Assembly: GCA_033439795.1 (NCBI GenBank)
Contig: JAUTDP010000005.1
Location: 1,765,001-1,829,000 of the forward strand
Origin: Sordaria brevicollis
Lineage: Eukaryota; Ascomycota; Sordariomycetes; Sordariales; Sordariaceae
DNA length: 64,000 nt
Reading direction: 5' to 3'
The position numbers and the translations under genes were made by a program. This document shows, piece by piece, positions 46,888 to 56,900 of the stretch (position 1 is the stretch's first letter; the number at the start of each line of letters is the position of its first letter). Under the pieces are notes generated by a model. It made no database searches. It was not told where the DNA came from and saw only the letters and a program-made list of their open reading frames with translations.

Positions 46888-49002
46888 ATGACCACTACTA
46901 CCGTCACGCCAGAGACTCCAGAAACTCCAGAGACCCCAGAGACTCCAAACCTCGTAGAACCCCATAAATGGATCCAATCCCTCCTAAGGGAACTAACAGA
47001 AAATAGCAAACACACACACTCCGGCGTCTACCGCGCCCTCCATAGCTTCCACAGTCCCTCCTCCTGCTCAAACCACACCCCCACCCCTAGCAAATCTTCA
47101 CAGCCTAGCGAGTCTCCACAGCAGCCCGCAGCAAACTCCTACTACATCCCCCCCTCCATAACACATCTCATAGCAGAAGAGTTACTTAAAACCCCTAAAC
47201 GCTTGTTTCTTGATGAATCCTTGCGCGTACACTTCTCCCGTGCTGCCACTACGAACGGTTCTCCATCGTCATTGTCGATGCAGCGCTCAAAACTTTTGGT
47301 AGTAGCTATATTTTCGTTCAAAAACTACGAACACTTCCTGAAAAAGACACTCGCGTTATTGCCGGAGATAACAGACGGTGACCTACCATTGCGGGATAAC
47401 CCAGCGCCAGTAGATGATAGCAATTATGCCCAACTCTTTGACGTCTTCTTTTGGAATCAGTTCCTGTTTCTTGTGCCTGGATATAGTGGTAGTGGTTCCC
47501 GGGCTCCGAGATTCCTAGAGCAGTTGAGGGAGAAGGTGGAAGGTTTTGTTGAGAGAGATAAACTACGACAGAAAGAGAAGAAACCGGGTATGAATGAGGG
47601 TTCTGGCGCTGCTGGCACGGTTTATAAGCTGAAGAATCCGGGGGTTGAGTTGGGGTTTGATGAGGAGGGGGAGGGGGAAGGGGAGGAGGAGGAAAGAGAG
47701 GAGGAGGAAAGAGAGGAGGCCTGGGATTACGTGAAGAGGGTAACATCCATAGAACCAACCCCCTATCCGTAGTAGACACACGTAAAAGTAACCAAACTAA
47801 CCAACCCCAACCCCATAATGTATATATAGAGTTACCCATCCCTAGCCATAAAAGTCTACAAATCAGGTCGCCAGAAGGAGTTCGACCGCGAGCGCCTCTT
47901 CTGGCATGACATCGACTCCTGCACCCAATCCTTACAACCCTTCAGACACCCGCACATCCTACGCCCGCTCTTATTCTGGCATTGCAGTCCTGCACTTTCC
48001 TTTTCCCTTATGCCGACGGCGGAATGTGATTTGAAGGTCTTCATGGAGAGTTCTGCCCAGAGAGAAAAAGCGCGACGTAGGAGTTCTGAGGAGGGGTATG
48101 GTGGGTTTAGGTGGTTGGTGAAACAACTAAAAGGCTTGGTAGAGGCGGTTGAGGCGGTGCATAACCCTGCTGGTTACTATCCAGATGATGGCCAGAAAGG
48201 GGGAAATGAGGTGAAGGTGGGATGGCATTGGGATTTGAAGCCGCAGAATGTGCTTGTTACTTTTCCTAAGCATGAGCATGAAGACAATAGGGCTTCCGAG
48301 GCCGGCGATACTTCTGCTGTGAATGCAAGTAGAAGGGAAATGGAAGGTCCCATCTTCAAACTAACAGACTTTGGCACCTCCGGCATCGCCACCTTTTGCG
48401 CTCACCAATCTCCCGATTTGACCGATATTCCGAATGGGCATAAGATTCAAAAGGGGAATCAAGAGTACATGCCTCCCGAAGCCTCACTTCATGGCCCGGG
48501 TGAACCAAGTTCACCCTGTGGAAGGGATTATGACGTCTGGTCTCTCGGTGGGATCATGTTGGAGGTTTTGGTGTGGTTTTTCCATGGGTTTGGGACGGAA
48601 TCTGGCGACAACACTACCTCTACGTCTGAAACCGTTGTTGGAACTGGAATTGCAACGAGACCACTTACCCTCTGCGACTTCCGAGTCGCAAGGGAAGAAG
48701 AGAAGCTTGCCATTGAGAAAAACGGCATCATACTCCCCAAATTCTTCTACGAGTCCAAAAAAGAGCCTGGAGGTGCCGCGCTAGTCCCATCCGTAGACCA
48801 AGTCAAGGATGAGATTTTCGAGACGGCTGTGACCTCGAACTTCCAGACTACGATGGAAGGGAGATCCCGTAGTGTTCGGGGGCTTGGGAGGTTGTTGGAT
48901 ACGATTGAAGGGATGTTGGTGGTGGATAGAAGAAGCAGGTTGACGGCAAGGGAGGTGAAGATGAGGATGGAAAGGGTGTGGAGAGAGGTAAATGGGGAAT
49001 AA
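46888..49002 (+). CDS. protein kinase with shared N-terminal module (paralogue D, catalytic residues intact)
   Basis: Two exons (46888-47739, 47830-49002) with a 90-bp intron (gtaaca, CTAAC, atag) give 674 residues. The N-terminus is a TPE/TPET repeat. The module follows with KLLVVAIFSFKNYEHFL, GDLPLRDNPAPVDDSNY and LFDVFFWNQFLF, then a Glu-rich linker (GEGEGEEEEREEEEREE). The kinase domain has the ATP lysine (SLAIKVY, about 292), the catalytic loop HWDLKPQN (Asp about 419), DFG in LTDFGTSGI (about 464), EYMPPEA for the APE motif and DYDVWSLGGIMLEVLVWFFHG. All core catalytic residues are present, so it is probably an active Ser/Thr-type kinase of a divergent fungal family. The intron sits at the same place relative to the domains as in paralogue C, confirming common descent. 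Opposite strand to A-C. Confidence 0.87.
46909..46949 (+). repeat. coding repeat (CCAGAGACT-like, PET)n
   Basis: Nine-base degenerate units (CCAGAGACT and variants) encode four PET triplets at the start of paralogue D. Copy number could vary. Confidence 0.7.
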
Positions 49003-49605
49003 GTACCTGTAGGGAGGGGGAAAAGGTAGGACGGGATATTTTACCTATGTAGGCGTTGAATGTAAGAGGTCGACAGATTCCGTAATTGTCAACGAATTAA
49101 GTACCGTATGTGTGTGCATAATTGTAATCGGGCGTATCGTACCGTATCAGGTCATACGGCGATGATAGTTTGTATGAGAGGCGGGACTGCAGTTGTCAAG
49201 GTCTTCAACTGAGAAAGCAGTGCTGCCAAGAAAGAGCAAGGAAGGGCAAGGAAGGAAAGGAGCAACCCGCCCAGTATGCAAGTGTTAAACTATCATCATG
49301 TAGCTAGGAACGTGTGGAGGGAACAAAGCCGGATATGTCACGCTTCGGGTTTGGGAACGGGGCGTCCATTTCGCGACGACCTTAAGCAACTTGGAGGAAA
49401 GGGCGGGGGGGGGGGGGGGGGGGGGGGATGAGTGGGGTCTGAAAGGAAGCGGAAGAGGAAGGAAGGAAGCTGTCCCCTCTTGAACATTTGCGCAGGTTGA
49501 GCAACGTGGTTTTGACCGTGTCAAGGGCTGGGCCCCTGAGTACTATGATATGCGTTCTGTTATGTGCGCGTAAAGAGTCCTGTCTACCTCTAGCGGTGGA
49601 ATAAG
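49003..49605. other. convergent intergenic region
   Basis: Lies between paralogue D (+) and the helicase gene (-). It holds a 23-nt G run at 49405-49427 and otherwise no recognised feature. Confidence 0.6.
49405..49427. repeat. poly-G run, 23 nt
   Basis: An uninterrupted run of 23 G on the plus strand about 180 bp downstream of the helicase stop codon. Length may be inaccurate, since such runs are hard to sequence. Confidence 0.85.
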
Positions 49606-51801
49606 CTAAGACCAATAGTCGAAAATTCCTGTATGTGTGCTTTGTATCCTTGCGACTGATGAAGCGCTGGCTGCTTCAGCTTCAGCCGGAGCCAGCTCCG
49701 GTTCGTCAACAGTCTGTCGCATCGGCGATGACACGGAGAACGTCTCAGGAACAGAGACGCCTCCCAGCCACTCATCGCCAAAGGTCTCGTTCATAAAGTC
49801 CTTCACAGCTTGATCCAATCCCATGCCTTTGCGGAGTATGTGCTGGTCTCCTTCCACCGTCAGTCCGCTCAGTGATCTGGCTCTAGAAAGAGCAACATAC
49901 GATTGTCCCACAGCGAAGGCTCTGGACAAGTCAACAATCACACTGTCCATGGTCATTCCTTGCGATTTGTGTATGGTCATCGCCCAGGCCGGACCAAGCG
50001 GTAGTTGTGTTCTTGAGAGCGCAATATGTATCCATTCCTTTTTCCTCTTCACGCTGCCGTATTCGACCACGCGTGTAATTGGTTCTATGACTCTTGTGTC
50101 TCCGTTTTCGAATTGGACTAGTGGGCACTCGGTGCCACCCTGGACGCGACGGAGAAACTCTTCCCTTAGAATTGCAAGAATCTCCGGGTTGTCTGCGTCG
50201 CCGGTGTCGATATCGAGTACACGATGGGCGTATTTATCTGCAAAGGGGACTCGTTTGAATCCGATGACGGTACCCTGGCTGCCGTTGACCAGTCCGCTCC
50301 TCACGTCAAGGTTCTGGAAAAGGATGACCGGCATGCCAATTTTGAGGTACAACTTGGGTTCGAGAACCTGTTCTCGTAGCGCTTTGAGTGTACCGTCTGA
50401 ATCTCGCTCCGCGAGAGATTCCATTTTCGGTTGGAGATTGTGGGCTCTGTCGATGCATTTGTAGATTCGGGGCTTGCCTTGCAGTTTGAAAAACTCGAGA
50501 TCGTTGACCAAACGGGCCTCATGTCGCGTTGGGAACAGCTTGGTGGTGACGTTGCTTGCGGTGGACGGGTGGTTGACGAGTGTCTCAATGTCGTGGTCCG
50601 TAAGGCGAACGCCAACTCGGCATTTTTGCAAGATGTCTTTGAACACGGGGTCTCTTTGTCGGTGGATTTGGTTCAGATGTACATTGGTAAAGTTGCAGTC
50701 CTTCCAGGCTTTGCTCCGAAACGCCCACTTGTCTTCGTCGGTGTAAGATACTTTGCACGGCACACAGCTATATGTTGTTGTTGATCTTCCCTGCCCCCCA
50801 TGGTCGTGCTTTTTCATCTTGAATCCGCAATGATAGCACAGTTCGAAGGGTAAGACCGGTGGTAGTTGACAGAAATCGCCTACTACAATAACTTGAACAT
50901 TTCCGAAGGGAGAGTCATCTTGGCGGAGTTGCTTGTGAACCGTATTGAGGCGTTCGAAATGATGATTCTCCACCATGCTGATCTCGTCGATTATCAGGAC
51001 GTCAGTCTCCTGGATTCGATTCCTGGCAGCATCACTTTGGTACGACTTGTCGACAAGAGCGTAAATGCTTTGATATCTCAATCCTGGACTCCAGCCAACG
51101 TAGGACCATGTGGTCATGCCGTTCACATTGAAGGCGGCTTTTCCAGTCGGAGCCGCTACCTGAACAGTCTTGCCCTCAGCTCGAAGGCGCTCAACGATGG
51201 CCTTCAGCACGATCGACTTTCCCGTTCCAGCTGAGCCCGTGAAGAATATATTCTTGCCCCCTTCGGCAAGCTGGACAAGTCTTTCCTGCTCGGGGGAGAG
51301 GGATGGGAGTGGCTCGTTCCGTGAGCCCCGTTGCGTCCCCTTGGCATTCGGTGCCTGGGGTAAGGGCCCGACGTATGGTGGTTCGTACGTGCTGATAACC
51401 TCTTGTCCAGACGTCCCGCTCAAGCCCAGAACGATATGGTTGTAGGCTGCCCGTTGGACGTACATGTCATAAAGGGTGGTTGGTGATGGGCGCGACGTGG
51501 AGTGCTGAAGCGTTTGCTGTAATCTCCAGTATTCGCGGGCAACCGCTTGTGCTTCTTGGGACAATGGTCGTCCTCTATGGTCCCGAGGTGCGCCATCTTT
51601 CGAGGTATCCTTGTGGTTTCCTGTATGGTCCCGAGGTGCGCCACCTTCGACCCTGTGGTTCCCCTTGGAAGGCCTTATGCGTTTCTCCCTGGGTTGAGAA
51701 GCGAAAAGACAGGATGCGCAAGACGAGGTAAAGGACCGTGAGGTCTGGTTGAGATGTGCTCTTGGGAACCGGCCCACCAGCCTCCACACGCCCTGGCGCA
51801 T
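49606..51801 (-). CDS. PIF1-family DNA helicase, probably mitochondrial
   Basis: A single exon of 731 residues. Superfamily 1B helicase motifs are in order: Walker A GSAGTGKS (about 189-196), APTGKAA, Walker B IIDEISM (DEIS about 272-275), GDFCQLPPV (about 308-316), NLDVRSGLVNGSQG, and TIHKSQGMTMD with SYVALSRA near the C-terminus. The first 50 residues are rich in Arg and Ser with few acids (RSFTSSCASCLF), like a mitochondrial presequence. An insertion after motif III has two CxxC pairs (CYHC about 322, CVPC about 346) that could bind zinc. PIF1 enzymes unwind DNA 5' to 3' and act on G-quadruplexes, stalled forks and mitochondrial DNA. No transposase or Helitron Rep domain is present, so it is not obviously mobile. 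Residues about 54-78 contain two GAPRDH repeats. Confidence 0.9.
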   Translation of the reverse strand: MRQGVWRLVGRFPRAHLNQTSRSFTSSCASCLFASQPREKRIRPSKGNHRVEGGAPRDHTGNHKDTSKDGAPRDHRGRPLSQEAQAVAREYWRLQQTLQHSTSRPSPTTLYDMYVQRAAYNHIVLGLSGTSGQEVISTYEPPYVGPLPQAPNAKGTQRGSRNEPLPSLSPEQERLVQLAEGGKNIFFTGSAGTGKSIVLKAIVERLRAEGKTVQVAAPTGKAAFNVNGMTTWSYVGWSPGLRYQSIYALVDKSYQSDAARNRIQETDVLIIDEISMVENHHFERLNTVHKQLRQDDSPFGNVQVIVVGDFCQLPPVLPFELCYHCGFKMKKHDHGGQGRSTTTYSCVPCKVSYTDEDKWAFRSKAWKDCNFTNVHLNQIHRQRDPVFKDILQKCRVGVRLTDHDIETLVNHPSTASNVTTKLFPTRHEARLVNDLEFFKLQGKPRIYKCIDRAHNLQPKMESLAERDSDGTLKALREQVLEPKLYLKIGMPVILFQNLDVRSGLVNGSQGTVIGFKRVPFADKYAHRVLDIDTGDADNPEILAILREEFLRRVQGGTECPLVQFENGDTRVIEPITRVVEYGSVKRKKEWIHIALSRTQLPLGPAWAMTIHKSQGMTMDSVIVDLSRAFAVGQSYVALSRARSLSGLTVEGDQHILRKGMGLDQAVKDFMNETFGDEWLGGVSVPETFSVSSPMRQTVDEPELAPAEAEAASASSVARIQSTHTGIFDYWS
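51576..51643. repeat. 20-bp direct repeat in the helicase N-terminus
   Basis: The 20-bp sequence at 51576-51595 recurs at 51624-51643, spaced 48 bp. It encodes the two GAPRDH copies. The period is a multiple of three, so the frame is kept. Confidence 0.85.
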
Positions 51802-52485
51802 CGTGAAGACCTGAAGAGGTGACCAATGTCGATGGGGTGACTATGAAACGAAAGTGAAAATTCAGGCTGGTGCAATTGGTGATATGTTCTTTCATTAGGT
51901 ATTTTGTCTCATCGAGGAAGCTCCCGCCAGTGGTGGAGTCGGGGTTGGTTAAGTTGAGATGGCGCCCAACTCAATCGAAGGCGCGATGGCGGCCGCTGCG
52001 CGCTGGTGCTCGGTTCTAGCGTCGATGACGGGAGGCCAAAGTAGACAACTTACACTAACAGTTCCTTTGAAAGTTTGTATCGGAACAGGGGCCTTCTGAG
52101 TTAGAGCAGCAGGTACTAGAGTGTACTGTTGTCCTGTGCTGAGAGGGGTCAAGAACCAATCAGGTACCCTGACTGCTTATCGGCAGCTGGCAGCTTGGTA
52201 GCATTCTGCATGACGGCTAGCGAGCACCTTGACGGCTCAGATCTGCCAGCTGTCCAGATACCTCTCGTGCCCCTCCAAACTGTCGCGCCCACGATTCCTA
52301 CAGTACTCACCAGAGGATGGGGTACACTCCAGCTGTTACATCGTGATCTTTCCCGAATTCAACCCAGGATGACAAAGCTAGATTATCATCTCGATTCATA
52401 TAAGGTATGTACATTTGAAGCCATCCCGTCGTCGCCAACCATCCTCTGACCTCGCCCGCCAGACTCAACCTCGAACCCATGACCT
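51802..52485. other. intergenic region
   Basis: About 680 bp between two minus-strand genes; helicase promoter and LPMO 3' region. No supported gene. Confidence 0.55.
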
Positions 52486-53415
52486 TTAAGCATTGAACGC
52501 CGTCGCCGTCGCCGTCTTGCTATTCGGCAGCGGGACAGTCGCCGTTGCCCGCGTCACGACCACCGGCGTCCCCTCCGCCGTGATGGCACTCTTGGACCTC
52601 TGATCCGTCACCGGCACTGGCTTTGCCTCAGGCGCCACCGTTGGACCCGGAATGACATATGTCGAAAGTGCCGTCCAGATATCGATGACCACTCCCGGAT
52701 CCGTGGACTTGTACAGCGCCGTAGCCGGCAACCCTTCCTTCTGTCCGGCAATGACAACTTTCTCGTTACCAACCGTCGCAGCCTTGGATCCAGGAGCCTC
52801 CACCCACAAGTTCACGCACTGCGGATAGTTCTGCGCGCCGTCCTTCACATTGGCATAGTGCAACGCTATCAGCTCGTGACGCAGCACGTACGGTCCCGGC
52901 TCGAGATCGCTCGGCAGCCCCAACAGCCAGGTGTGGTTCTGCGCGATGAGGACATCAGTTGCCCATCTACCAGGCGGGCCGCCTTTTTCGTCGAGCAACA
53001 CCGGTGACGAGTCGTCGATCTTGGTCCATGACAGCTTGCTCTTGTCCACCGAGGCGCAGCCGTCCGTGGTGTTGGCGCAAGGCGCGAGGTACGACAAGAC
53101 GGGGCCCTTATGCGATTGTGGCCAGCCATTCCATTGTACCTGGATCTTGTCTCCGGCCTTGACGGGCGCGTGCGCTTTGGCTGGCTGGCCGTCGCGGTGG
53201 CAGATGATGTCGAGGTTGGAGTAGTTGGACGGCGGCACAAAGCCATCGTCATCGGCGCTTGTCGACCAGCCGATGCTGTTGGTGATGGCATTCGGAGCAT
53301 GCGGGTTGAAGCCCTTGTATTGCTGTCCGTTGATGACGAGGTACAAGATGCGGGAATGTGCGAGGGTTTGCGAGAACAAGGCGCAGGCCGCAAGAAGCCT
53401 CAATGCTTTGGCCAT
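52486..53415 (-). CDS. AA9 lytic polysaccharide monooxygenase (secreted)
   Basis: Intronless. I start at the Met at 53415 (context catcATGGCC) rather than an upstream in-frame Met at 53463, because this gives a standard signal peptide, MAKALRLLAACALFSQTLA. Cleavage leaves His20 as the first mature residue, as required for the copper histidine brace. The second ligand is His102 in SHKGPV, and the axial Tyr197 lies in AQNYPQCVNLWV; VLRHELIALH is also typical. The protein has 309 residues. AA9 enzymes oxidatively cleave cellulose or other beta-glucans outside the cell with an electron donor. There is no cellulose-binding CBM1; the C-terminal tail is Thr/Ala/Val-rich. Substrate and regioselectivity cannot be read from sequence alone. 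Confidence 0.93.
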   Translation of the reverse strand: MAKALRLLAACALFSQTLAHSRILYLVINGQQYKGFNPHAPNAITNSIGWSTSADDDGFVPPSNYSNLDIICHRDGQPAKAHAPVKAGDKIQVQWNGWPQSHKGPVLSYLAPCANTTDGCASVDKSKLSWTKIDDSSPVLLDEKGGPPGRWATDVLIAQNHTWLLGLPSDLEPGPYVLRHELIALHYANVKDGAQNYPQCVNLWVEAPGSKAATVGNEKVVIAGQKEGLPATALYKSTDPGVVIDIWTALSTYVIPGPTVAPEAKPVPVTDQRSKSAITAEGTPVVVTRATATVPLPNSKTATATAFNA

Positions 53416-54657
53416 GATGTCTGTCGAGTGACAAGTTGAAGAAGGAAGTGAAGTTGGAACCACCGGGATTCGATCAAAGAAAGTTTTAAGACCCTTGATT
53501 CTTGGCCACGGTCGAGGAATCTTGGGAGACGGGACGGAAGATGCATATCGGGATACACGAGACGATTATTTATCATCTTCCCTCCATCTTACCCGGGCTG
53601 TTTATGCCAATACTTTCCAACATCTCACGAGCCTGGTAGCCGGGTTCGTGGCCCGAACAACTGCCTCAAGGACATGCAAATCGAGTCGATCGGCATTTAC
53701 TTTTACCTGAGAGAGGACAAAGCAGCAAGATCAGACGACTCGGTTAAGCTTCACAAACTCAAAGGCCCGAAGTCTCTCGACGATCACTTCATCCATATTC
53801 TCCATAATCCCCAGATTGATCGTACCGTCCGCCTGACAAACGGGAAATATACAGAGGCGATCGAAAAGTGGAGGAGGATGAGGAAGCCGACACGGCATTT
53901 CATATGCTCCGTCTCGTATTATATTGTAAGTGCTTCCAGACAGGCTCCTCACTTTGCCTCAGCTTATAGGCTGCTGCCACCGGCTAAACTGCCCGCGTCT
54001 CCCTCTTCCAAGCGTTACAGCCACGACAGGCTTGGAGATTGATGCTCACAGTGTCAGGGGTCCAGGAGCATCCTCCGTTTGCCAAGTGGAGTTGTCGGGG
54101 GTTCTCAACTGTGGGGTGGATGGCGGTTCATCTACCTGACGAGAATCAACGGCCTTCCGGATCCATCCTTCTCGGAGCCGGTGGCCGATTGCCTAATCTG
54201 GGAAGATCGTCTGTTTTGATTGGGTAAGGGGAAAAAGGGACACCCCCGTCAGGCGACCGTTGACCCTTTTCCCTCCCGCAAACACGTCAGATCGTCAAAG
54301 TTGAAACACTGCACTGTTATGAGCCGAGAGAAGTGCTTTCGAATTTCACATTAATCTTCTCAATGCATGTTTGCTGGATGTGTCCGCACCACCCAGACAG
54401 CGCCTTGTCGCTTTGCCCTCACAACAACTCTCACATATCACAATAACTGCTGGCCATGAGGAGACAATAGTCGAAACTTCTCTTCGACAGAATTTTTCTG
54501 TTGTTCACCTTATATTCAAGTGTTTGCTCCTCTATTTTCCGCATTCCCCATTCCTATTTTCTCCCCCCCGCAAACTTTCCCCTCGTCTCTCCTTCTCCAT
54601 ATAACCCCTTCCCACTCCTGATAACACATCTTATCACCAAACCGTGTTCCAAAGCTC
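53416..54657. other. intergenic region
   Basis: About 1.2 kb with the promoter of the LPMO gene (-) and the 3' side of the F-box gene (-). Short ORFs overlap in several frames. No repeat, RNA gene or recognised CDS. Confidence 0.55.
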
Positions 54658-56621
54658 TCAAGCTGACAAAAGCTTTCGCGAAGGGTCATACGTTTGCAGC
54701 ATGGGATGAATGGTAACGGTTTTGTCAACGCTTTCATGAACCGGCGAGAAAGCGTTCAGCACTGACATTTCGCTCCACAAGCAAATGACGTCAACGAGAA
54801 ACTTGATGCCTCTTTTTCGGTAAGTCGCAAGGTGCTCTTCGGTGAGCAGGTCGCTCAATAACGGTCTGTGGTTGATTGATGCGGGCCAGCTGATGGCTAT
54901 CCTGATCCCCTTTAACAACGGTACCGTATCCACACTTCCCATGGCTTTTGCTAGTTCTTCGAGCTGTAGTCGAATTTGAGCATCTCTGATCTTGATCTGT
55001 GTCACGTCAAGCGACTCGAGACGCGGGCATCCCTTGACCAGTTCTACCAGCTGGTTTGTTTCTGGACCGTCCAAGGGCGTCCGCCACAAGGCGCTGTGAC
55101 AAATCCTCAAGTTTCTGAGGTTGGGAAAACCGATATCACCAAGAGTTTTGATGAGGTTTTCGTAGCCACCCAAGTTGTCGTGTGCATTCATGGCGCCGTT
55201 GGTGCTTGCGTCGTTTGGCCCATTCTTGAAGAGGGAGTCGATCAAGGGAGTATACTCAATCGATAGCTCCTTCAGATGCTGTGAAACAGGTGCCAGAGCC
55301 TCCAGCATAGCCTGGGGGCCGAGAAAGTCGAATCCCAGCTGCTTCACTCTCCTTACAGTTGGGCTGGCTTCCGATGTGAACACGAAGCGTTCCAGCTTGG
55401 GGCAAGCCTCGATGATATTGACCAGGTCCGCTTTGTTAAGAAAAGCGCACTGGTGAAGCTCCAAGGAGCTTAGATGCTGTTGTGGAAGTAGGCTAATCGT
55501 CGACCTCGGTTCGCTCGAAAAAGAATCGAGGGTCAAGCGTCGGAGGTTGGGTGCACGATCGACGAAGAAGACTGCCTCGGCGAGAGGAGCACACAAGTGC
55601 TGCAGAGCCGTTGCCGGCAAGTTCGAGTATATCTTCCCTCTCAATGTTGCTTCCTCCAACTTCGGGAACGTGACGGACCTGGTAATCACGTCCCTCCACA
55701 AGAATCGGCCCAGGCCGCTGCCTCTGTCGCCAATAGTCAGGTGTTCAAGTCTCTTCATTTTGCGGCAGTGACAGATGATCACCGCCGGAATGATGTCGGT
55801 CAACAGATCAGGATGGTCCAGGAGGTCTTCGTTGGCTACCATTTTGGCCAAGAAGGGGATGTACCTATTGAACATAGGGAACATGGCATGGTACGACTCC
55901 GCCTCTTGTTTTGTCATGAGACCTGGCTTTGTCTCGATATCGCAGCGACCTGTGAACGCTCTCAAATTGTCGGCAATTGTCCAGGGCCTTCGACACGGAA
56001 ACCCAGCAAGTCAGCACAAACTGCCCACTCGACAAACGTACACACACACACACAAAATGTCACCAAGGGTTAGGGGGTGGTGGTTGACTTACTCTTCATA
56101 AACCTGAACAAGATCAGCAAGCCCGTTATGCTCTTGAGCAAGCACCATCAACAGATCGTAAAGCGCCAGACCTCGTCGCCCGCCCTGCTGGGGTGGCTGA
56201 TTCGCCTGAAGGAGGAACGCCTCTTTGTAGAGAAACGGAACCACGACCTTGTTTAGTCGGCGACATGTCCGGGCCAGTGCGGCCAGAGAGCCGATTGCTT
56301 TGGAGATCGATCTGTTGAGCAACAAACTTTGTCAGAGGTCTACCCTACAAGTTATACAAGTCCAGTCTTTTTTTTTTGTCCCGCCGAGTATAGGTAGAGT
56401 ACAACTTACTTCTGCCTTGTTCTCCAGACACTGGGGTCATCTATCTCGATATCAGGCTCGTCCCTTGGTCCTTTGGCGCCGAGATAGAGTTGCTCAACGA
56501 TCAAGTTGAGGATTTCGGCGGGTAGCTTGGCGAAGAAAGGCCGAGGACCGCCGGGCAGATTTGAGTGGAGGGTGGTTAGATTCATGGTGGTGGGATTGGT
56601 AGAGGTAGTGTCTGGATTCAT
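54658..56621 (-). CDS. F-box-like, leucine-rich-repeat protein
   Basis: Three exons (56621-56410, 56311-56093, 55987-54658) give 586 residues. Introns are 98 bp (gtaagt to caacag) and 105 bp (gtaagt, CTGAC, AAG acceptor), the second carrying a (CA)n run near 56038-56053. The N-terminus has an F-box-like helix (FFAKLPAEILNLIVEQLY), followed in exon 2 by ALARTCRRLNKVVVPFLYKE, the usual second half of fungal F-box domains. Leu-rich repeats follow (HLTIGDRGSGLGRFLW, NLRRLTLDSF, HLSSLELHQC, NLRNLRICHS, RLESLDVTQI). F-box proteins bring substrates to SCF ubiquitin ligases through Skp1. The target is unknown. Many similar fungal proteins are lineage-specific. Confidence 0.82.
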
Positions 56622-56866
56622 TTCGGTTAAGGGATTTGGGTTTGTTGTTTTGTCGTCGTGGGATTATTTAGGTTTGGTGGGAGTTCTCCCTTTTTGTGGG
56701 ATTATGTGTTCCAGGTTGGAGTGGTCTTTTTTGTTGGATCATTTATGTACGTTCAAGTTCAGGTGGGCTGATTGTACGATCTCTGCAGGATTATCTGTTC
56801 TGCAGGAGGGGAAGAAGGAAGTGGAAGTGGAAGTGGCGTTATATCCTCCTTGCAGGACACAGAGTT

Positions 56867-56900
<34 letters not shown>

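Noticed and set aside
46542..46967. 141-residue plus-strand ORF before paralogue D
   Set aside because: It overlaps the start of paralogue D in another frame; the conserved module supports paralogue D instead.
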